Source: Phycisphaerae bacterium (GTDB taxonomy: Bacteria > Chloroflexota > Anaerolineae > 4572-78 > J111). From it: a DNA stretch of 64,000 nt. Positions 60,087 through 64,000 of this stretch are shown piece after piece. The stretch is taken from NCBI GenBank assembly GCA_028285035.1, contig JANQQF010000189.1, positions 1-64,000 of the forward strand, given 5' to 3'. The position numbers and the translations under genes are program-made. Each line of letters begins with the position of its first letter. Position 1 is the first letter of the stretch. The notes below the pieces were generated by a model, which had not been told where the DNA came from, did no database searches, and was given only the letters and a program-made list of their open reading frames with translations.

Positions 60087-63000
60087 ATGACAAAATCGAA
60101 AATAACCCTCTTTTTTGAAAGAATTATTGAAGCGGGGTGGCTGGCGGCAGTTGTGTGTGTCCCCCTCTTTTTTAATATCTACACCGCCCGAACCTTTGAA
60201 CCAGATAAGATCACCTTACTTCGCTCAATTGCTATGGTCATGATTCTCGCTTGGCTTGTTGTTGCCGTTGATCAAATCTGGATTGCAGCCAACAGCGACT
60301 CAAATGAGACTTGGCAAAGCCGAATATGGCGTTGGATAAGACAGCCTATGGTGTTACCCACCCTTGTTTTGGTGGTGGTTTATATTATTAGCACGATTCT
60401 ATCGATTTCCCCCCAAGTCAGTTTATGGGGATCGTATCAGCGACTGCAAGGAACCTACTCTGCCTTATCTTATATTATCGTCTTCGCCTTGATGGCTGGA
60501 CATATGAATAGTCGCAGTCAAGTTGAACGGCTGGTGAGTACCATTATTATCACCAGTATCCCTGCCAGTTTGTATGGGATTGTGCAGCGGTATGGCCTAG
60601 ATCCCTTGCCTTGGGGTGGGGATGTTGAAACTCGGGTGGCCTCGACGATGGGGAACCCGATTTTTATTGCCTCATACTTGATTATGGCCGTGCCGCTGAC
60701 ATTGAGTCGACTGATTAACTCAATGTCAGCCATTATCAAGGAAGAAGATGCCTCTTGGGGACATACCATTCTCTCGGCCGTTTATATCTTCGCCTTGGCT
60801 GTTCAATTGATGACTGTCCTATTTAGCCAAAGTCGCGGTCCGATGCTCGGTGGCTTGGGCGGCATTTTTGTGATGGGCCTATTGATGCTGATGATTTTAC
60901 GGACTCAGGACGCAGATAAATCTGGACTCTCCGCTAAGGAAGTTGCCTCAGGTGTTGCTTTTATCTTCCCGATTGGGTTGGGGACAGTTATCGGTGGGGC
61001 CTTAGGGTATTTTATCGGCGGTGGTCTAGAAAATGTGTTGTTAGCCGGTGGTTTGCAAGAAATCAGTTTAGCTGTTGTTGGGGGGGGCTTAGGCGGTCTA
61101 CTTGGCCTGCTGGGGATCTATACCTTTATGGCGGCCACCCAGCGTGGCTGGCGTTGGATGTGGATTAGCTGGGTTATGTTAGCTATCCTTGCTATTGTTG
61201 GTGGAGGGCTGCTAAATCTTCGCGGGACTGGTCTGGATCCTTATATTGACCCGGTTCGACAACTGCCTGGCCTTAATCGACTTTCAACAGTGGCAAATGC
61301 AACTGGAGGAACGGGCCGGGTTCGTGTTTTAATTTGGGATGCGGCCCTGGATCTCGTGGCCCCGCACGAGCCATTAGGCATTGAAAATGATCCGCTTGTT
61401 CCGGCGGATCCATTTAATGCGTTGCGTCCAATTTTTGGTTATGGCCCCGAGTCAATGTTCAATGCCTTTGCCTATGTTTATCCCCCCGATTTAGCCTATG
61501 CCGAAGCGCGGGGAAGTTCAGCGGACCGATCCCACAATGAGACGGTCGATAGCTTGGTTATCACTGGGATAGCTGGCTTCTTGGCTTTCTATTATGTGAT
61601 GGCCCATCTATTCTATATCGTGGCGAAATCACTAGGGTGGACTCCTACTCGATCTTCGCAAATACGATTGATTATCAGCTTGATTGCGGGTAGTTTGCTC
61701 TTTGGCGTTATTGCATATTTCGCGGATGGGCGTGATTTGACATTTATTCCGCTCGGCCTGCCGATTGGGCTTATTGCTGGGATGATCATTCACGTTTGTG
61801 TGCAAGGATTATTGACCCAACAACCGGGACCAAGAATCGTTGATCCCCAATTGGCTTTACTACTCATTGGGGTGTTGGGATCTTTTATTAGTCACTTTAT
61901 CGAGGTCCATTTCGTTTTCTCCATCGCGGCCACCTATACTTACTTCTGGGTCTACGCCGGGCTGATGGTTGTTCTGGGACGTATTGGCGTCGTAATGAGT
62001 GAGGCCAGGGAAACGGAAGCCGCCGAAGAGGTGCTACCCGCCGAAAACCAGCCCAATCAGGCGGTGTCAGAGCGCAAGAGTAGTTCGCGGCGTGGCAAGA
62101 AAGGACGCAATAATCGCCGAGCCGGACGCCGAAATACAGGTCTCTCTCTGGGGACAGGTGGCTCATTTGGTGAGAATTGGGTTGTTTGGGTTGGGGGCCA
62201 AGGCTTGGTGATGACCATCATTTTGATGATTATGACCTTTGACTTTATCACTCCTCAATTTCAATTTAGATTTGATGATCAAGACAGCATGAGTTTGCTG
62301 TGGATGTTTGTCATCACCTGGTTGGTTGGTGGGGCTATTGCGCTTTCTGAGATAGCGGTTCGCAAAACTGAATTGAGGGTCAATAACTCTTCTGTTTATC
62401 TTGTAGCGGCAGGGCTATATCTGGTCTCCTCCACCGTGTACTTTGGTATTTACTATCTAGCCCACATTACCCAATTTGATCAGCAAATCACTGTACAAGT
62501 CCCTGCTGATGTGATTACCGCTGCCGATGTTTTAGTCAATGGGTTGATCATTTTCTATCTGTTTTTGTTCCTGCTCCTCCTGATATTCGCCTTGATTTTA
62601 TCCTGGAATCAAGATCGTCGCATTCCCTTTGCTGGTAATTTGTGGTGGGTTCAGGCGGCTGTTATCGTTATTATTATCCCTATTGCAGCTTGGTTCTTTA
62701 TCTGGACAAAAAATATTGATGTGGTTCGAGCTGATGCTTATCTCAAGGAAGGGGATCGGTATCGGGGGCAACGCCAGTGGGATTTTGCTATTGCCTTGCA
62801 TGAAAAAGCGCGTTCCATCGATCCAGATGAAGATTTTTACTACTTGATGTTGGCTTTGGATTATCAACTGATGGCTCAGGACGCTTCGCTGGATGAGATG
62901 ACGCGACAACGGGCTTGGCTGAAAGGGGAAGAGATCGCCTTGCAGGCCCGCGAGGTCAACCCCTATAACCCTGACAACACCGGAAATATGGGGCGTTATT

Positions 63001-63887
63001 ACTTTACGATTGGACAAATATTTGATAGCAATCGTTTTGATGACGCCAAAGATTTCTTTGAAAAAGCAACCATCTTAGCCCCATCAAATGTGATTTATCA
63101 TAATCTGTGGGCGCAGACAAACTACATTGTCCAAAATTACGACGCTGCGATTGAGCGCCTAAGAATTTCTATTGAAATTGACCCTGGCTATCCGCCAACT
63201 TGGGCTTTGTTAGGGGATACCTATGCAGCCAGCGGTGATGTTGAGAAAGCCTTTGAGGCCCACACCCAAGTCATGGGAATGCGCGGGAATCCTGATGGCT
63301 TTGGTACGTTTGCCGATCAATTTTTAGACCAACGTCTTAGCTTCTATATTTCGGCGAATCGTCTCGAAGATCTTGTCACTGAGATGGTCAAAGTGGCTGA
63401 AGCCAAATCAGATGATGAACGAATCCCTGCGGCAATCGCCAGAGCCTACATTCTGTCTGGGCAACCCGATAAGGCCCAAAGTTTCCTAGAAGAAGCGGTT
63501 CAATCTGGAACCAGCTCAAACCAAACGATTAAAGATTTAGCCAACACCTATCTTTCAAACAACCAATTTGATCAGGCCCAACCGCTATACGAGTTTTTAG
63601 TGGAGAGGAATGCCGCCGATATTGAGGTGTTTAGCGCCTTGGGCTATATTCACGCCCAACGTGGCAATCTTGATCAAGCCATTGCTTATAACCAGCGGGT
63701 CGTTGATCAGGCTCCTAATGATTATGATAGCCTGAAAAATCTGGCTCTACTGTATGAGCAAGCGCAAGCCTTTGAAGAAGCACTGCAAATGGCTGAGCGG
63801 GCAAAGGTTGTCGCGCCAGCGGCTGAAGCCCCAAGCTGGGATGAATTTATTCAGCGAATGCAAGCCCGATTGGCAGGCCCCAGCTAA
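60087..63887 (+). CDS. O-antigen ligase / polymerase-like membrane protein with C-terminal TPR domain
   Basis: A 1266-residue protein. Residues about 1-660 are polytopic membrane (Wzy_C/WaaL-type core with LFSQSRGPMLGGLGG and, about 445-495, GYGPESMFNAFAYVYPPDL followed by SHNETVDSLVITGIAGFLAFYYV). A very basic cytoplasmic linker (SERKSSSRRGKKGRNNRRAGRR, about 668-690) separates further helices. Residues about 890-1260 form tandem TPR units (ANTYLSNNQFDQAQPLYEFL, ALGYIHAQRGNLDQAIAYNQRVV). WaaL-type enzymes join undecaprenyl-linked glycans to an acceptor; TPR units may scaffold other glycan proteins. Length far exceeds the ordinary 400-450, due to the TPR half. Confidence 0.87.
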   Translation: MTKSKITLFFERIIEAGWLAAVVCVPLFFNIYTARTFEPDKITLLRSIAMVMILAWLVVAVDQIWIAANSDSNETWQSRIWRWIRQPMVLPTLVLVVVYIISTILSISPQVSLWGSYQRLQGTYSALSYIIVFALMAGHMNSRSQVERLVSTIIITSIPASLYGIVQRYGLDPLPWGGDVETRVASTMGNPIFIASYLIMAVPLTLSRLINSMSAIIKEEDASWGHTILSAVYIFALAVQLMTVLFSQSRGPMLGGLGGIFVMGLLMLMILRTQDADKSGLSAKEVASGVAFIFPIGLGTVIGGALGYFIGGGLENVLLAGGLQEISLAVVGGGLGGLLGLLGIYTFMAATQRGWRWMWISWVMLAILAIVGGGLLNLRGTGLDPYIDPVRQLPGLNRLSTVANATGGTGRVRVLIWDAALDLVAPHEPLGIENDPLVPADPFNALRPIFGYGPESMFNAFAYVYPPDLAYAEARGSSADRSHNETVDSLVITGIAGFLAFYYVMAHLFYIVAKSLGWTPTRSSQIRLIISLIAGSLLFGVIAYFADGRDLTFIPLGLPIGLIAGMIIHVCVQGLLTQQPGPRIVDPQLALLLIGVLGSFISHFIEVHFVFSIAATYTYFWVYAGLMVVLGRIGVVMSEARETEAAEEVLPAENQPNQAVSERKSSSRRGKKGRNNRRAGRRNTGLSLGTGGSFGENWVVWVGGQGLVMTIILMIMTFDFITPQFQFRFDDQDSMSLLWMFVITWLVGGAIALSEIAVRKTELRVNNSSVYLVAAGLYLVSSTVYFGIYYLAHITQFDQQITVQVPADVITAADVLVNGLIIFYLFLFLLLLIFALILSWNQDRRIPFAGNLWWVQAAVIVIIIPIAAWFFIWTKNIDVVRADAYLKEGDRYRGQRQWDFAIALHEKARSIDPDEDFYYLMLALDYQLMAQDASLDEMTRQRAWLKGEEIALQAREVNPYNPDNTGNMGRYYFTIGQIFDSNRFDDAKDFFEKATILAPSNVIYHNLWAQTNYIVQNYDAAIERLRISIEIDPGYPPTWALLGDTYAASGDVEKAFEAHTQVMGMRGNPDGFGTFADQFLDQRLSFYISANRLEDLVTEMVKVAEAKSDDERIPAAIARAYILSGQPDKAQSFLEEAVQSGTSSNQTIKDLANTYLSNNQFDQAQPLYEFLVERNAADIEVFSALGYIHAQRGNLDQAIAYNQRVVDQAPNDYDSLKNLALLYEQAQAFEEALQMAERAKVVAPAAEAPSWDEFIQRMQARLAGPS

Positions 63888-63888
63888 G

Positions 63889-64000
63889 ATGAACCCATCA
63901 ATCTTTAGCCAGCTATCAAGCAAAATTGCTGATAAGAAAGTAACGGTAGGGGTGATTGGATTGGGATATGTTGGTCTACCCTTGGCCGTCGGTTTAGCGA
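63889..64000 (+). CDS. UDP-sugar dehydrogenase (WecC/TviB-like), 5' fragment
   Basis: Only the first 37 codons are in the window. The start MNPSIFSQLSSKIAD leads into VTVGVIGLGYVGLPLAVGLA, the NAD-binding signature of nucleotide-sugar dehydrogenases such as UDP-N-acetyl-mannosaminuronate or UDP-glucuronate dehydrogenase. It begins 1 nt after the stop of the ligase/TPR gene, so they are co-transcribed. Cut by the window edge. Confidence 0.88.
   Translation, partial: MNPSIFSQLSSKIADKKVTVGVIGLGYVGLPLAVGLA

Noticed and set aside
1..64000. CRISPR arrays, tRNA or rRNA genes, prophage or intact IS
   Set aside because: No regularly spaced repeats, no tRNA-like cloverleaf or rRNA motif and no transposase or integrase gene was recognised. 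A tRNA scan would be decisive.

Overview
This 64 kb window is bacterial and most likely comes from a Chloroflexota genome (filamentous, Anaerolineae/Caldilineae- or Chloroflexia-like). That is an inference. It rests on the style of the secreted proteins (DUF11 repeats, L-type lectin and LamG domains, Tol-type propellers, tails of the HLP-hydrophobic type), many polytopic GT39/GT87-like glycosyltransferases, a lipoprotein-type MsrP with MsrQ, a split animal-like lysine-ketoglutarate reductase/saccharopine dehydrogenase pair, and moderate G+C by eye. No rRNA, tRNA, CRISPR array or intact transposase was seen.

Layout. 0.1-8.7 kb: a patchwork of small metabolic and regulatory genes (alpha/beta hydrolase; crotonase-TetR operon with an 18-bp perfect palindromic operator; P-loop kinase; NUDIX; AraC-VOC pair; DUF5519-AlkD pair; flavodoxin-like quinone reductase; a frameshifted PPOX-type flavoprotein; MDR dehydrogenase). 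Two of these genes share a duplicated 45-bp promoter element. 8.7-20 kb: three stem-loops, a large secreted lipase-like protein, a membrane glycosyltransferase, a PHP-AlbA_2 protein overlapping mogA, a lone receiver protein, a LysM protein, and msrPQ. 20-26.6 kb: an unusual FGE/SUMF1-like protein with a long Leu-Asp low-complexity region, then two ABC exporter half-transporters. The exporter genes are preceded by a leader that carries two very short ORFs with strong Shine-Dalgarno sites and two tandem intrinsic terminators. 26.8-32 kb: a secreted propeller protein and the saccharopine pathway pair.

32-50.9 kb: a long, mostly co-directional surface-glycan locus. It starts with a winged-helix regulator and a Wzx-type flippase. 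It continues with NAD-sugar epimerase, glycosyltransferases, SAM methyltransferases, a nonulosonic (sialic-type) acid module (CMP-sugar synthetase, NeuB, NeuD, TIM-barrel isomerase, and a GT42/DUF115-like candidate sialyltransferase) and a sulfotransferase. It ends with two convergent, overlapping GT4 genes. 51-55.7 kb: two paralogous secreted lectin-domain proteins, one with DUF11 repeats and an LPETG sorting signal. 55.7-60 kb: a three-gene operon of polytopic glycosyltransferases. 60-64 kb: an O-antigen ligase/TPR protein and the start of a UDP-sugar dehydrogenase gene, cut by the window edge.

The candidate I regard as most noteworthy is the leader at about 26.06-26.57 kb. A promoter, a 35-codon ORF, a terminator whose 5' arm can pair with an internal segment of that ORF, a second terminator with the same stem, and a second 23-codon ORF all lie upstream of an asymmetric BmrCD-like ABC exporter. 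This has the architecture of a ribosome-mediated transcription attenuator for a drug exporter, which has not been checked experimentally here. An alternative reading as secreted small peptides with a dedicated exporter is kept open.
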